NCBI GenBank assembly: GCA_030180135.1 | Contig: CM058233.1 | Span: 29,111,615 to 29,175,614, forward strand | From: Orychophragmus violaceus | Lineage: Eukaryota; Streptophyta; Magnoliopsida; Brassicales; Brassicaceae | Direction: 5' to 3' | DNA: 64,000 bases | Part shown: in pieces, positions 43,781-56,259 of the stretch | How the letters are laid out: each line of letters begins with the position of its first letter | Position numbering within the stretch: position 1 is the stretch's first letter | Position numbers and translations under genes: made by a program | The notes under the pieces: model-generated | What the model saw: the letters and a program-made list of their open reading frames with translations, nothing else | Told to the model about the DNA's origin: nothing | Database searches by the model: none

Positions 43781-45067
43781 CATCCTTTTCACTTTTTAAT
43801 CAAACATAGGTTCTAGATTTTTGTAAACTGTAAATTGTAGTAAAAACTCTATAAATTAATAACGTTGAAACACTGATATTTTATTAATTTAGAAAGATAT
43901 TATTTTATAAAAAATTAATTGAGTTAAAAACATAATTTAGAATCGAAGAAATTTATTAATTTTATCGTGATTATTCATTTATCGAATGTCAAATTATAGA
44001 ATTTCTACTGTAATTATTGTTTTGTAGTTTCTAATATGAGAAAAATGAAGGGGTGAAGAACAAGATGATGAGCTGAAGAGCCAAAATGGAAATACTTCTA
44101 CACGTAAATAAATGATAGGTTAAACAAACACAAATTTCAGAAACTGATTGGGCGATTAATAAAGTTAGGCGGGCAATTAATAAAATTTGATGGACAGTTA
44201 ACTAAAAAATTGGACGTTTATTTAAAAATTTGACTCTGATTTTTTACCAATTAGTTGTTAATTAAGGTGATAAGCCTCCGATTTGCGATTATGTGGCCGT
44301 CTACGCGACTTAGACGTCCGGAATTTAGAACAAGATATTAAATTAGGTGACTATCCGTCTACCCAGGCATATGAGAAGCTTTATATAATCTTTACTAATA
44401 TATTATATTTTGGTAATTTTATGACCTTAATTGGTTTGTTTCCACAAATTCAAATTCAATAATTTGGTTTAGCAGAATTAATAGAAAATAATGATAAAAC
44501 AATATTTACATCCAAGATATAAAAGGATGGTCATTGAGATTAATGATTGTGTTTGTTTGAAAGTGGTCCCTGTGTAGAATATGAGTCAAAACTATAGCAA
44601 AATTAACCATTCCATCTTAGCCAGAATAAAAGCGAAACTCACATCTATATATATGAATCATATGAGTTTTTTTTTTTAAACTAGATTTTTCAAATTAAAA
44701 AATAAAAGAAAAATATAATACAAGCTTCACTAGCGAACCTTAATAGTTTTTGGAATGAGATCCAAAGTTTAAAAGAAAATAAATAGCTCAAAACAATATC
44801 AAGCTCATACATAAGTAATCCATTTTGGTTGCTTTCTAGAATCCATCACGAAGAAATAAGGAGCACCTCTTCTCATAAACCTTGAGAGTTAGGTGAAGAA
44901 GGCCCAAATTGTTTTGGATGAAATGGAGAACATTTTTTCTATCTTTCTTTAGGTTGTCTCTTTTCCTTTCGTGTTACTAGTGGTTGTCATCACGTGCAAA
45001 CGCGGGATTAGTTTGCGTTGAAAGTGTATTCATATCATTTTTGTTGAATATCAGGAATGTAACTCTT
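43781..45067. other. Intergenic DNA without recognised genes
   Basis: AT-rich; nothing supported apart from short near-repeats at 44150-44210 (ATTAATAAA(G/A)TT with GGGC(G/A)A). Confidence 0.45.
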
Positions 45068-45080
45068 GAGGGAATGTCTC

Positions 45081-45097
45081 GTTGACCAAAAAAAAAA
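45081..45097 (+). mobile_element. 17 bp retroposon 3'-end stub with 13 bp TSD
   Basis: GTTGACC plus ten A, flanked by perfect 13 bp direct repeats GAGGGAATGTCTC (45068-45080 and 45098-45110). Same tail as the stub at 9682-9697, opposite orientation. Confidence 0.78.
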
Positions 45098-45299
45098 GAG
45101 GGAATGTCTCTCGGAGGCTCACTTCCGGTTTGTTAGGATCCATTGTGAGATTTTCTTATAACTCAAAGGTTGGTTATTTTGTTGTTGTTAGAATGCATCT
45201 TAGTACATGTCCTTAAATAGTTGATTTGGGGACGATGATACATCTCCCATATAAAAGGAACTCTCTCTCCTGGATATAAAGAAAAAAAACCAAATGTCG

Positions 45300-45845
45300 T
45301 TTAGCCTTTGTGGCTAAAGGCTTATTAACAATAGTATTATTCTTTCACAAGAAAATTTTCATGCCCTTCGCACTAACCCAATATGTAGATCAAAATTTAT
45401 GGCCATTAAGACGGATATGATCAAAGAATATGATAGGGTAGAATGGATTTTCTTCGAGGCGCTAGGATTTGGGGAAAAATACGTTAAACTTTTAATGTTT
45501 TGCGTCTCTTTTCGGTATCCAACCAAGTCCTAATAAATGGAGAACCGAATGGAAGGATTAGACCTACTCGGGGGCTTAGACAAGGAGACCCCCTCTCTCC
45601 CTTCCTTTTTATTATATGTACGGAAGCTCTTGTCTCCCTCGTAAATGGAGCGGAAGTACAAGATCGCATTACAAGACTAAGAATAGCCCGTGTGAGTCCC
45701 ACTGTCTCCCATCTATGCCTATTCTTCTGCAAAACAGATGTTCTGCAATGTGCAGAGTTAGCAAAGATTATAAAGGTTTATGGGGAAGCATTAGGACAAA
45801 GGCTAAACAATTCCAAATCGTCAATTGTATTTGGAAATAAATTGG
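45300..45845 (+). pseudogene. L1 LINE reverse transcriptase fragment
   Basis: The plus strand reads, with frame changes, SQENFHALRTNPICRSKFMA, KTDMIKEYDRVEWIFFEALG, then INGEPNGRIRPTRGLRQGDP, LSPFLFIICTEALVSLVNGA, ...VSHLCLFFCKTD... and LNNSKSSIVFG. This is the central part of a plant L1 RT (motifs SKAYDRVEW, GLRQGDPLSP). The catalytic FADD segment expected between VSHL and LFFCK is missing, a small in-frame loss. The fragment lacks the endonuclease and 3' half. It ends at the poly-C tract that starts the long-LTR element remnant. Confidence 0.85.
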
Positions 45846-45851
45846 GCCACT

Positions 45852-45877
45852 CCCCCCCCCCCCCCCCCCCCCCCCCC
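45852..45877. repeat. Poly-C tract (26 C)
   Basis: Homopolymer at the junction between the L1 fragment and the long-LTR element interior. The corresponding spot in the right-hand copy (61881-61889) has nine C. Length in the assembly may be unreliable. Confidence 0.9.
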
Positions 45878-45983
45878 GGTTGACGGACGCGGCTCGGTTT
45901 CCTAATGGATGCTTGGCGACTCGATAAAACACAAAAATGAAACGTTTTGAACCCATGACGAACCATGCTCTGATACCACCTTT
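45878..45983 (-). mobile_element. Truncated leader of a long-LTR element with primer site
   Basis: Same sequence as 61890-62015: starts GTTGACGGACGCGGCTCGGT and ends with GCTCTGATACCA (45967-45978), the minus-strand iMet primer binding site, next to the LTR start at 45984. It shows that the LTR at 45984-59096 has interior sequence on both sides. Confidence 0.8.
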
Positions 45984-47580
45984 TGTAACGCCCCTTTCTC
46001 GTTATCCGCTGACCGTCGAGCTGACCGGTCAACAATCAAACAAGAACATAACCGATCGAACCCGAGCAGGCCAAACGAGAAAAGTTCGTCAACATATCGA
46101 GGAAGCGATTTCATTTCTAAGTGTTTGAGTCTTTTACAACAATTTGGCCTATTTAATCTAGTTCCAAAACAATCAGAAAATAAACAGGCGCCATGAAACC
46201 CGAACCGAAATAAACCCACACAAAAACAATCGAATCAACCTGCGGCCCAAAAGCTATCACGAGACTACACCGAGGACCTCCAACGTTCGTCGAGCTAAGC
46301 CAAACCTGAAAACAACAAAAATAGTCTAATCAGTGATCTAAGATCACCCAGCGAGTCGGTCCCCACTAGAAAGGCTTCTAGAATCTAAGAAGCACGGAGA
46401 TCGAGACCACTGCGGCACATGATCTCAATCGGACTCGATTTATCTAAAGCATAACAATCCTAACACACTGGGCCCGCTATGCGAACTTGGTAACTTCCAC
46501 GGGAACACTTAGCTACCGCCATGGTAACTAAAACTACCCACGACTCCTAGATGTAAACACGAAGTCCTACGACCTAGGACGCTGTTCTCTGCCAATCGAT
46601 ACACAGCAACTCGGGCTGTAATACCCTGTCTCACTAAATTGGTCAACGGACAGCAGAAAAGTCAACAAGGGGCATTTTCGTAATTTTCGGAAGATGAGGG
46701 GCATTTTGGTAATTTTACCAAAAATGAGCCGGAAGCTAAGACGGGACAAATGTTATTCCTTTTAAATAAAGAAAACATTTAGAAGACCAAGAATGGTAGA
46801 AACAGACCGTAGATGAGTTTTTCAGACTATTGGAAAAAAAAACCGATAGAACCGACAAAACTCGTAAAATTCATAACGGGAGCTACGGGTGTCCGATTGA
46901 GGTGAAACGAATTTCTAAATGCTTCTAAAAGAGTCTAGTATTCTAAAAAGAAGCTTGTAGGATTTATTTACGAGGCTACGAAGTTTTAAATATTTTAAAG
47001 GTCTGTCGGGAATGGAAACCGATAAAACCGAGAAAACTTGTAAAATCCATAACCGGAGCTACGGGTGTCCAAACGGAGTGATTTAAATTGCTAAATTCAT
47101 CTAAGAGCATCTAAAATATTAAAATGGGGCTTTTTTGGATTTATAGATGCAGATAAGGAGTTTTTTAAATATTAAACGCAAAACCGATTAAACCGAAGCA
47201 TCGGAAGAAATCGGGAATGTGAGCTTCTATAGAATGTTTGGAGCAATCTAATTGGTCGTAAAGCACTTCTAAGTGACATATGGAATTTCTCAAATGGCTC
47301 CACCTATTTTTATTTGATGCAAAGAATGAGTTGATATATTGAATGTGGATAAGGTGCAAGGTGTCATGAGGAGAGGAGAAACATTTGGCTACTTCTTGGA
47401 GTGATTACGTGGATGTGCTGAGGAGAAGAGATGAACAGGTGTCTTCAATCCATGGAGTTGCTTCATCTATAAAAGAAGGCCCTTTCTTCCTCATTCTTCA
47501 CTCACAACAAAACAAAAATAAAAAAAAAAAAGAAGAGAAAGAGAGAAGGAGGGGAGGAAGAGAAGCGCGTGAGGGAGGAG

Positions 47581-47670
47581 GAGAAGAAGAAGAAGAAGAC
47601 CGGAGGAGAAGAAGAAGAAGAATACCGGAGGAGGAAGAAGAAGAAGAAGACCGGAGCAGGAGAAGAAGAA

Positions 47671-47701
<31 letters not shown>

Positions 47702-47884
47702 AAGAAGAAGAAGAAGAAGAAGAAGAAGAAGAAGAAGAAGAAGAAGAAGAAGAAGAAGAAGAAGAAGAAGAAGAGAGAAGGAGGGGAGGAAGATAAGAGC
47801 GTGAAGAAGAAGAAGAAGAAGACCGGAAGAAGAAGAAGAAGAAGAAGAAGAAGAAGAAGAAGAAGAAGAAGAAGAAGACCGGAG

Positions 47885-47915
<31 letters not shown>
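47581..47915 (+). repeat. (GAA)n microsatellite in 5' LTR
   Basis: Long GAA/AAG runs, purest at about 47668-47775 and 47834-47877, interrupted by GACCGGAGGAG and AGAGAAGGAGGGGAGGAAG blocks. In the 3' LTR the same place has only about 16 GAA units (53668-53716). Confidence 0.93.
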
Positions 47916-48947
47916 CGTGAGAAGAGGAAGGATAGAGAGAGAAGGAGGAAGCACGAGAAGAAGAAGGAGAGAGAGAGAAGGAAGAGAACCGGAGGAGAGG
48001 AGAACCAAAGGAGTGAGAGAGAGAGAGAAGAGGAGAACCGGAAGAGGAGAGAGAGAGAGAGGAGAAGGAGAACCGGAAGAGAAAGAGAGAAAGAGGAAGA
48101 CCGGAAGAGAGAAAAGGAGAGAAAGAGGAGAGAGAAAAAGAGATTGGTCCGGAGGCTCGGGTGAAGGTACGATCGGATCACTAAGGTAACGCTCGGGTCA
48201 AGGTAAGGTCACAGCTAGTCAATGGTTCAGGGAAGGTTTGGGTTACCATCAGATTCATGTCGGGTCTCATGGGTTCCGTCAATCCATCCATCTGTCGTCA
48301 TAATACTGTGAGTCGGCTAATTGTGTGTTGCATATAGATAGGACATATAGACCTTGGATTTATTAACCGTAGCTTTAGGTTGCATACCTCGATGATTGAA
48401 TTGGTTAAAACGGTTAGGTTGATTAATAACTCGGATAACTAATTAAATGGTTAGGTTAAAGAGATGCATGCTAGTTAGCTTATATCGGTAATTGATTGAT
48501 AGTTTCCTTGATTCCTTGATTGGATGTTGCATACGTATAGAACGGCATGCTAGGAAGTATATGCATATATAAGTACTACGAACATATCTAAATGAATCTA
48601 TATATGGGGAATTATGAGTTGATTAAAATACGGTTAAAACACATAACACACTTAGAATATAATAGCGGGATAGGTTAATTAGTCAGTAGTCGGGGTTATC
48701 GGGTTGAATGAATTAATTAAATATTAATGTAAAGTCAGGAGGTTAGTAAGTTTACTAATCTCAAGCTGACGGATTGAAGAGGTTAAGAATAAGAATTTAA
48801 GGGATAAGATTAATTAGAATTGAATTAAGCCATCTACGGGATTAGTAATCCACTAATCCCAAGGTAGCGGATTGAATGAGTTAAGGTTAAAAAATAAACC
48901 TACATAATTAGTTGTGTGTTGTTGTGATTATTGTTTGTGTGATTGTA

Positions 48948-49091
48948 TATCTACTTCGGTGTTGGGCAGAGTAGACTGTTGATTGCTTGATTGTTTATCT
49001 ACTTAGGTGTTAGGCCGAGTAGACTGTTGATTGCTTGATTGTTTATCTACTTCGGTGTTGGGCCGAGTAGACTGTACTGGTAGATACTTAC
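48948..49091 (+). repeat. 48 bp tandem repeat, three copies, in 5' LTR
   Basis: Units start at 48948, 48996 and 49044 with TATCTACTT(C/A)GGTGTT(G/A)GGC and contain the inverted pair CTACTTCGG/CCGAGTAG, able to form a hairpin. The same array is in the 3' LTR (about 54863-55005). Confidence 0.85.
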
Positions 49092-50381
49092 TCTGGTGTA
49101 GGACCAAGTAAGTTCGGGTATGGATACCTAATCCGGTACCAAACCAAATAAGGTCGGGAGACGTGGAGGTTGGTGATAGGACTTGCGGGATAGATTGGGA
49201 GTTGTGACTGGATTTATTTATGTTGACCTTGTCAGTCTTGCGTGATAGAGTCCCAGTGAGTCTGCTTGTTTACATTACTGTTATTAGGACTCTATAGGGT
49301 GCGTTAGATCCCGCAAGTCTAGAGATGGCGTTCCGGTACTTCCGACCCGATTGGATCCTCGGGTAGTGACCTGATCGGTTCACGTACCTTCGGGTGGTGA
49401 TTTTGGTTATGGTATTAACCTACTGAGTGACGCCGGTAGGTGTGTGGTCCAGAGAATACGGGGTCGCATCCTAGGGCCGGACTGCATGGAAGCTTTGGTT
49501 ATCTAGGGTTAACCCGAGTCACCGTGTATCGATGGACAGAGAATGGTGTCCTAGTCGTAAGACTTCGTGTTTTCGTCTAGGAGTTGTGGGAGGTTTTAAT
49601 TACCGTGGGGTAGCTAAGTGTTCCCGTGGAAGTTACCGAGATCGCGTTTGGGGCATGGTGTGGAGATTGCGTTAGAGATGTGTTTAGTGTAAATCGAGTC
49701 CAATCGAGGGTATGTGCCGCAGTGTTCTCGATTTCCTTCGATGATTGTTTTGTTATTTGAATGCTTGTGTGTTGTGGAGCTCATCACGTCTTGGTAGCAC
49801 GTGATCATCTATTGTACTTGATTGTTATTTTTGGGGTTTGGGCGGGATTATTAGATTATTAGCAGCCTTTTAGTTGGGAGCCGTCTCACTGGGTAATCTT
49901 AGATTGCTCATTAGACTCTTTTGTGTGTTTTCAGGGTTGGCGTAGCTCGGCGGACGAGTAGGACACTCGGAGTAGGTTCAGGTTGGCATTTGGCATCGGT
50001 TGTTACGCATTTTGACTTTATTTTCGGTTTTGGATTTTGTGGGTACCCAGCTAAATGTTTTGTATTAGACCGTGTATTGTTGCGAATGGATTTATAATTT
50101 TTAAGTAATAAAACAGAATAATTCCCTGATATATGGTTTAATCCGAACCGAACACAACTCGTGGAAGCGGTACAGGTTGACATGCTTTGTATCGTGGAAA
50201 CGAGGTAAACGGAGTCAAGGATGGTTTGGTTGGAGCCACTGTCTCAAACCGGACTGTCTCTGGCTTCGTATTGTGACAAACTCTTCTCGTATGGCTGCTC
50301 GGGTTCGATCTGTCATGTTCTTGTTTGATTGTTGGCCCGTCAGCTCGTCGGTCAGCGGAAAAACGTGAAGGGGGCGTTACA

Positions 50382-52695
50382 AAATGTGGTATCAGAGCAA
50401 GGTTCGTCATGGATTCGAAAATTCAGGTTTTTCAACGTTTTCAATGTTTTATAGAGTCAAAATGTGTCGCCAATGCAACTATTAGGAATCCGAGTCACAT
50501 CCATCAAACCGGGGGATTGGGTAAGTTAGGAGTTTGTTAGGATTGTGCTAATCATTTGGTGTTTTGTTGCAGTCACACAACAGAGTTGTCCTAGGAGGAT
50601 TAGTGCGTGTGTGTGGGTTTGCGATGAAAGTAAGAGCGACATCAGCATGGACGTTCGGGAGTCCGTTGGATCTACCCCAGATAGTCCTGGCCCATATTAC
50701 CAATACGCGGTGTTAACGTATTCGCAACCTATCTCGGATCAACAAGTGGGCATATATGATGGTTGATTATCTTCTCAAGTTATCAGAGACTCAGGAGTTC
50801 GGGGTCATTCAGCAGCAGCCACCGCCATCGGATGTTATTCCATCATTACCACCGTTGTTGCCCGAGAGTATCAGTTGTCGCCACCACCAGCACAGCTCCT
50901 GCCTTGTTTCATTTGCGGCCGAGAAGTACATTGCGCTCCTTTCCCGTCATGATCGAGACTGTGTCGCTCTGCCACCACCACCGCACTCATTCCATCCTCC
51001 TGGCGCACCTCCCGGTTAGGATCCACATGAGCTGTGCCGCTCATGTTGGAGATATTAAGAAGTAGATTAGGCCCATGTAAGTAAGGGCTCTAACTCACTT
51101 TTGATGTGTGTAGATCGGCTTGCATTCGTCTCTGACGATTCGGGTGTGTGTAGCGGTGTTTCTTTTGGGACGGATTGGTAACCGATAGTATGTAGACTCA
51201 GACAGACCTATGTATTTAAAACTCTTTGTGGTATATAGATGTTTTCTGTACGTGGTGGATGTGGAGTATTTCGATTTGTCGTTTGAGTAACAGAGTAGTT
51301 ATATTTCATGCATATGACGGTTGTGAATGCAATATAGTTACGATATGAAAAAAATGATGGTCCGAATAGACGGTTTCCATCAAATACCTAAGAGACAACT
51401 GCAATCGCCGATTTTCTTGATTGACTGATTGTGTGTGATTGATTTCCTTGCTAGGGTGTTAGACTGTTGAATTAATTGTTGCTTTGATTGCTCGTTAGGT
51501 TGTTAGTCGTTGGTTTTGAATCGCTGATCTGAGTAATCGTTAGGTTGCTAGAGCATTCGATAGTATCATTGCATTGCTCATGGGTTGATTTGGTTTGGTA
51601 GCATCGCATATGTTTGATCGCTAGGTTGATAGATTATTAATTGACATTTGTTGAATGAATCATATCGTTAGATTGTTGATTGAATGTTGAGCATCATCGC
51701 ATTGTTTGATTCGCTAGATTGCTAGAAAGTAATGCTTGGGTTTTGGTAGCGAAATCATTTGGATTGGTCGGATAGAGTGTTAGACGTTTGGGTAAGTGTT
51801 AGACCAGCAGTCTTGTGTAAACGAGATGATAAGTTATCGGTTAGACTTGTGGTTAGTTGGGAAGGTAGAGAACCTCTTAGATATAACTAAGCTCGGAATT
51901 GATAAAGCGCTTTTTATAGGAAGCTTATTTGAGATTGAGCGGATTTATAAGATATTGGTAGTTAGCCATGTGTGACCGTTTCGTACATGACTAAATACCA
52001 ATATCTCTATAAGAAAGTGATATCGAGAAGTAAGTTAGAAAGGTCTAACCATTCTAGTGTTGTTGAGAGTGTGGATGCAGGACATGATGGACGATTTCAC
52101 GTGAACACGAGACCGAACCCGAAACCTAGAGACAAGATGGTGTTTCAGGAAGCAGTTTGACCTGAGCCTGCAAGTGAGTCAGTGGAGTTTCAGAACCAGA
52201 GTAGGTATCAGTGATAGGATGAATCAAGACAGATGAGTATGATGAGTTAGCAAAGGAATTCGGAAGCATCAGTGGCAGTTTTGGATCAGTTCAAGGTTAT
52301 CCAAGGAAAGGTTGTTGATATCCATGAAGCGTGGAGATCAGTGATCAAGAAATTCGAGGCGTGCATGAGTATTGCAGTTTAGTTGGAAGGAGGAACATCG
52401 ATATTATCAAAATGTCGATGGGAGCGATACGTAGTAAAGGCGGAACAAGTATCAGTAATGGAGGACGAATCATTATTGCGTGATTTGGGGAAGTCAAAGC
52501 AAAGGGGGGAAGTCAAAATATCGGTTCAGGAGATCGTCAGATGGCGAAGATGGAATCAGGGGTCAGACTGGAGCAGTTCAGATACAGCAAATCTGGAAGC
52601 AACTCAGAGACGGAGACTCACAGGATTCAGACTCCGATTCGAAGTTTGCTAGTAACGGAGAATTCGGGGACTTAATTCCTGTAACTGGGGAAGAA
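50382..52695 (+). mobile_element. Interior of plus-strand long-LTR element
   Basis: Primer site at 50387-50398, then degraded gag-like sequence: a proline-rich stretch and a zinc-knuckle-like CFICGREVHC (about 50905-50935), and PPPPHSFHPPGAPPG (50965-51015). 51480-51740 has degenerate repeats of (T/A)CG(T/C)TAG(G/A)TTG(T/C)TAG. The last part (52380-52690) matches the minus-strand interior at 59100-59320. No intact frame and no pol domain. Confidence 0.7.
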
Positions 52696-53667
52696 TGTAA
52701 TACCTTATTTCACTAAATTGGTCAACAGGCAGCAGAAAAGTCAACAAGGGGCATTTTCATAATTTTTGGAAGATAAGGGGCATTTTGATAATTTTACTAA
52801 AATATGATCCGGAAGCTAATACGGGCCAAATGTTATTCTTTTAAATAAATAAAACATTTAGAAGACCAAGAATGGTGGAAACAGACCGTAGATGAGTTTT
52901 TCGGACTATCAGGAAAGGAAACCGATAGAACCGACAAACTCTTAAAATTCATAACGGGAGCTACATGTGTCCGATTGAGGTAAAACAAATTTCTAAATGC
53001 TTCTAAAAGAGTCTAGTATTCTAAAAAGAAGCTTGTAGGATTTATTTCAGAGGCTACATAGTTTAAAATATTTTAACGGTCTGTCGGGAATGGAGATCGA
53101 CAAAACCGAGAAAACTTGTAAAATCCATAACCGGAGCTACGGGTGTCCAAAGGGAGTGATTCAAATTGCTAAATTTATATAAGAGCATCTAGAATCTGAA
53201 AATGGGGCTTTGTGGATTTATAGAAGCAGCCAAGGAGTTTTTAAAATAATAAATGCAAAACTGATTAAACCGAAGCATCGGAAGAAATCAGGAATGTGAG
53301 CTTCTATAGAATGTTTGGAGAAATCTAATTAATCATAAGGCACTACTCAGTACCATATGGCATTTTTAAAATGGCACCTCCTATTGGTATTTGATGCAAA
53401 GAATGAGTTGATACATTGAATGTGGATAAGGTGCAAGGTGTCATGAGGAGAGGAGAAACATTTGGCTACTTCTTGGAGTGATGGCGTGGCTGGGCTGAAT
53501 AGAAAAGATGGACAGGTGTCTAGACAGGTGTCTTAATCCATGGAGTTGCTTCAGCTATAATAAAGGCCCTTGCTTCCTCATTCTTCACTCACAACAAAAC
53601 AAGAACAAAAAAGAAAGAAGAGAAAGAGAGAAGGAGGGGAGGAAGAGAAGAGCGTGAGGGATAATAA

Positions 53668-53698
<31 letters not shown>

Positions 53699-53863
53699 AA
53701 GAAGAAGAAGAAGAAGAGAGAGAGAGAGAAGAAGAAACGTGGAGAATAAGAAGAGATAGAAGAGGAAGCGTGAGAAGAGGAAGGATAGAGAGAGAAGGAG
53801 GAAGCACGAGAAGAAGAAGGAGAGAGAGAGAAGGAAGAGAACCGGAGAAGAGGAGAACCAAAG

Positions 53864-53962
<99 letters not shown>

Positions 53963-56259
53963 ACTGGAGCACCGGAGGAGAAGGAGAACCGGAAGAGAAA
54001 GAGAGAAGGAGGAATACCGGAAGAGAGAAAAGGAGAGAAATAGGAGAGAGAAAATTAGATTGGTCCGGAGGCTCGGGTGAAGGTACGATCGGATCACTAA
54101 GGTCAACGCTCGGGTCAAGATCGGGTCACAGCTAGTCAACGGTTCAGGAAAGGTTCGGGTTACCATCGGGTTCATGTCAGGTCTCGTGGATTTCGTCAAT
54201 ACATCCGTCCGTCGTCATAACACTGTGAGTCGATTAATTATGTGTTGCATATAGATAGGGCATATAGACCTTGGATTTATTAACCGTAGCTTTAGGTTGT
54301 ATACCTCGATGATTGAATTGGTTAGAACGGTTAGGTTGATTAATAACTCGGTTAACTAATTAAATGGTTAGGTTAAAGAGATACATGCTAGTTAGCTTAT
54401 ATCGGTAATTGATTGATAGTTTCCTTGATTGCTTGATTGGGTGTTGCATACATATTGAACGGAATGCTAGGAAGTATATGCATATATAAGTACTTAGGAA
54501 CATATCTAAATTAATCTATATATAGGGAATTATGAGTCGATTAATACGGTTAAACACATAACACACTTAGAATATAATAGTAGGATGGGTTAATTAGTCA
54601 GTAGTCGGGGTTATCGGGTTGAATGAAATAATTAAATATTAATGTGAAGTCAGGAGGTTAGTAAGTTTACTAATCTCAAGTTGAAGGATCGAAGAGGTTA
54701 AGAATAAGAATTTAAGGGATAACATTAATTATAACTGAATTAAGCCATCTACGGGATTATTAATCCACTAATCCCAAGGTAGCGGATTGAATGAGTTAAG
54801 GTTAAGAAATAAACCTAAATAATTAGTTGTGTGTTGTTGTGATTATTGTTTGTGTGATTGTATATCTACTTCGGTGTTGGGCAGAGTAGACTGTTGATTG
54901 CTTGATTTTTTATCTACTTCGGTGTTAGGCCGAGTAAACTGTTGATTTCTTGATTGTTTATCTACTTCGGTGTTGGGCCGAGTAGACTGTACTGGTAGAT
55001 ACTTACTCTAGTGAGGGACTACGTAAGTCCAGGTATGGATACCTAATCCGGTACGAAACCAGATAAGGTCGAGAGACGTGGAGGTTGGTGATAGGACTTG
55101 CGGGATAGATTGGGAGTTGTGACTGGATTTATTTATGTTGACCTTGTCGGTCTTGCGTGATAGAGTCCCAGTGAGTCTGCTTGTTTAGATCCCGCAAGTC
55201 TAGAGATGGCGTTCCGGTACTTAAACCCGATTGGATCCTCGGGTAGTGACCTGATCGGTTCACGTACCTTCGGGTGGTGATTTTGGTTATGGTGTTAACC
55301 TACTGAGTGACGCCGGTAGGTGTGTGGTCCGGAGAATACGGGGTCGCGTCCTAGGGCCGGACTGCATGGAAGCTTTGGTTATCTAGGGGTAACCCGAGTC
55401 ACCGCGTATCGTTGGACAGAGAATGGTGTCCTAGTCGTAGGACTTCGTGTTTTGCTCTAGGATTCGTGGGAGGTTTTAGTTACCGTGGGGTAGCTAAGTG
55501 TTCCCATGGAAGTTACCGAGATCGCGTTTGGGGCATGGTGTGGAGATTGCGTTAGAGATGTGTTTAGTGTAAATCGAATCTAATCGAGGGCATGTGCTGC
55601 AGTGTTCTCGATTTCCTTCGATGATTGTTTTGTTATTTGAATGCTTGTGTGTTGTGGAGCTCATCACGTCTTGGTAGCACGTGATCATCTATTTTACTTG
55701 ATTGTTATTTTTGGGGTTTGGGCAGGATTATTAGATTATTAGCAGCCTTTTATATGGGAGCCGTCTCACTGGGTAATCTTAGATTGCTCATTAGACTCTT
55801 TTGTGAGTTTTCAGGGTTGGCATAGCTCGGCGGACGCATAGGACACTCGGAGTAGGTTCAGGTTGGCATTTGGCATTGATTGTTACGCATTTTGACTTTA
55901 TTTTCGGTTTGGGATTTGTGGGTACTCAGCTAAATGTTTTGTATTAGTCCATGTATTGTTGCAAATGGATTTATAATTTTTAAGTAATAAAACGGAATAA
56001 TTTCCTGATATACGGTTTAGTCCGAACCGAACACAACTCGTGGAAGCGGTACAGGTTGAAAAACTTTATATCGTGGAAACGAGGTAAACGGAGTCAAGGA
56101 CGGTTTGGTTGGAGCCATTGTCTCAAACCGGACTGTCTCCGGCTTCGTATTGTGACAAACTCTTCTCTTATGGCTGCTCGGGTTCGATCGGTCATGTTCT
56201 TGTTTGATTGTTGGCCGGCCAGCTAGTCGGTCAGCAGAAAACGGGAAGGGGGCGTTACA
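52696..56259 (+). repeat. Long-LTR element 3' LTR (3,564 bp)
   Basis: Copy of 46617-50381 with many scattered substitutions and indels; a loss of about 60 bp near 55185 (relative to 49265-49320). Ends GGGGGCGTTACA before target duplication CGGGC. Confidence 0.92.
53865..53958 (+). repeat. (GA)n microsatellite in 3' LTR, about 47 units
   Basis: Pure GA dinucleotide tract of 94 bp. The 5' LTR has only a short GAGAGAGAGAG at the corresponding place (about 48015). Confidence 0.93.

Larger units (their letters stand above)
46617..50381 (+). repeat. Long-LTR element 5' LTR (3,765 bp)
   Basis: Contains a GAA/GAG-rich tract (47521-48140), three 48 bp tandem repeats (48948-49091) and GC-richer unique DNA toward the 3' end. 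No gene; long Arg/Glu- or Ser/Leu-only frames are artefacts of the microsatellite. Confidence 0.92.
46617..56259 (+). mobile_element. Long-LTR, pol-less LTR retrotransposon (LARD-like), full length
   Basis: LTRs 46617-50381 (3,765 bp) and 52696-56259 (3,564 bp) begin TGTAATACC and end GGGGGCGTTACA. Target duplication CGGGC (46612-46616 and 56260-56264). Primer binding site TGGTATCAGAGC at 50387-50398; purine tract ACTGGGGAAGAA at 52684-52695. The interior is only about 2.3 kb, shorter than one LTR, and has no protease, integrase, RT or RNase H. It fits the class of large retrotransposon derivatives that need help in trans, except that LARDs usually have a long conserved interior rather than such long LTRs. 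Confidence 0.92.

Noticed and set aside
45500..45883. 127-codon frame as an intact gene
   Set aside because: It is the middle of an L1 reverse transcriptase that continues in another frame upstream and ends in poly-C.
47385..48189. Long Arg/Glu-rich and Ser/Leu-rich open frames on both strands
   Set aside because: They are translations of GAA/GA microsatellite in the LTR, open in several frames at once; no evidence of a gene.
53585..54199. Open frames of 120-200 codons in the 3' LTR
   Set aside because: Same microsatellite effect as in the 5' LTR.
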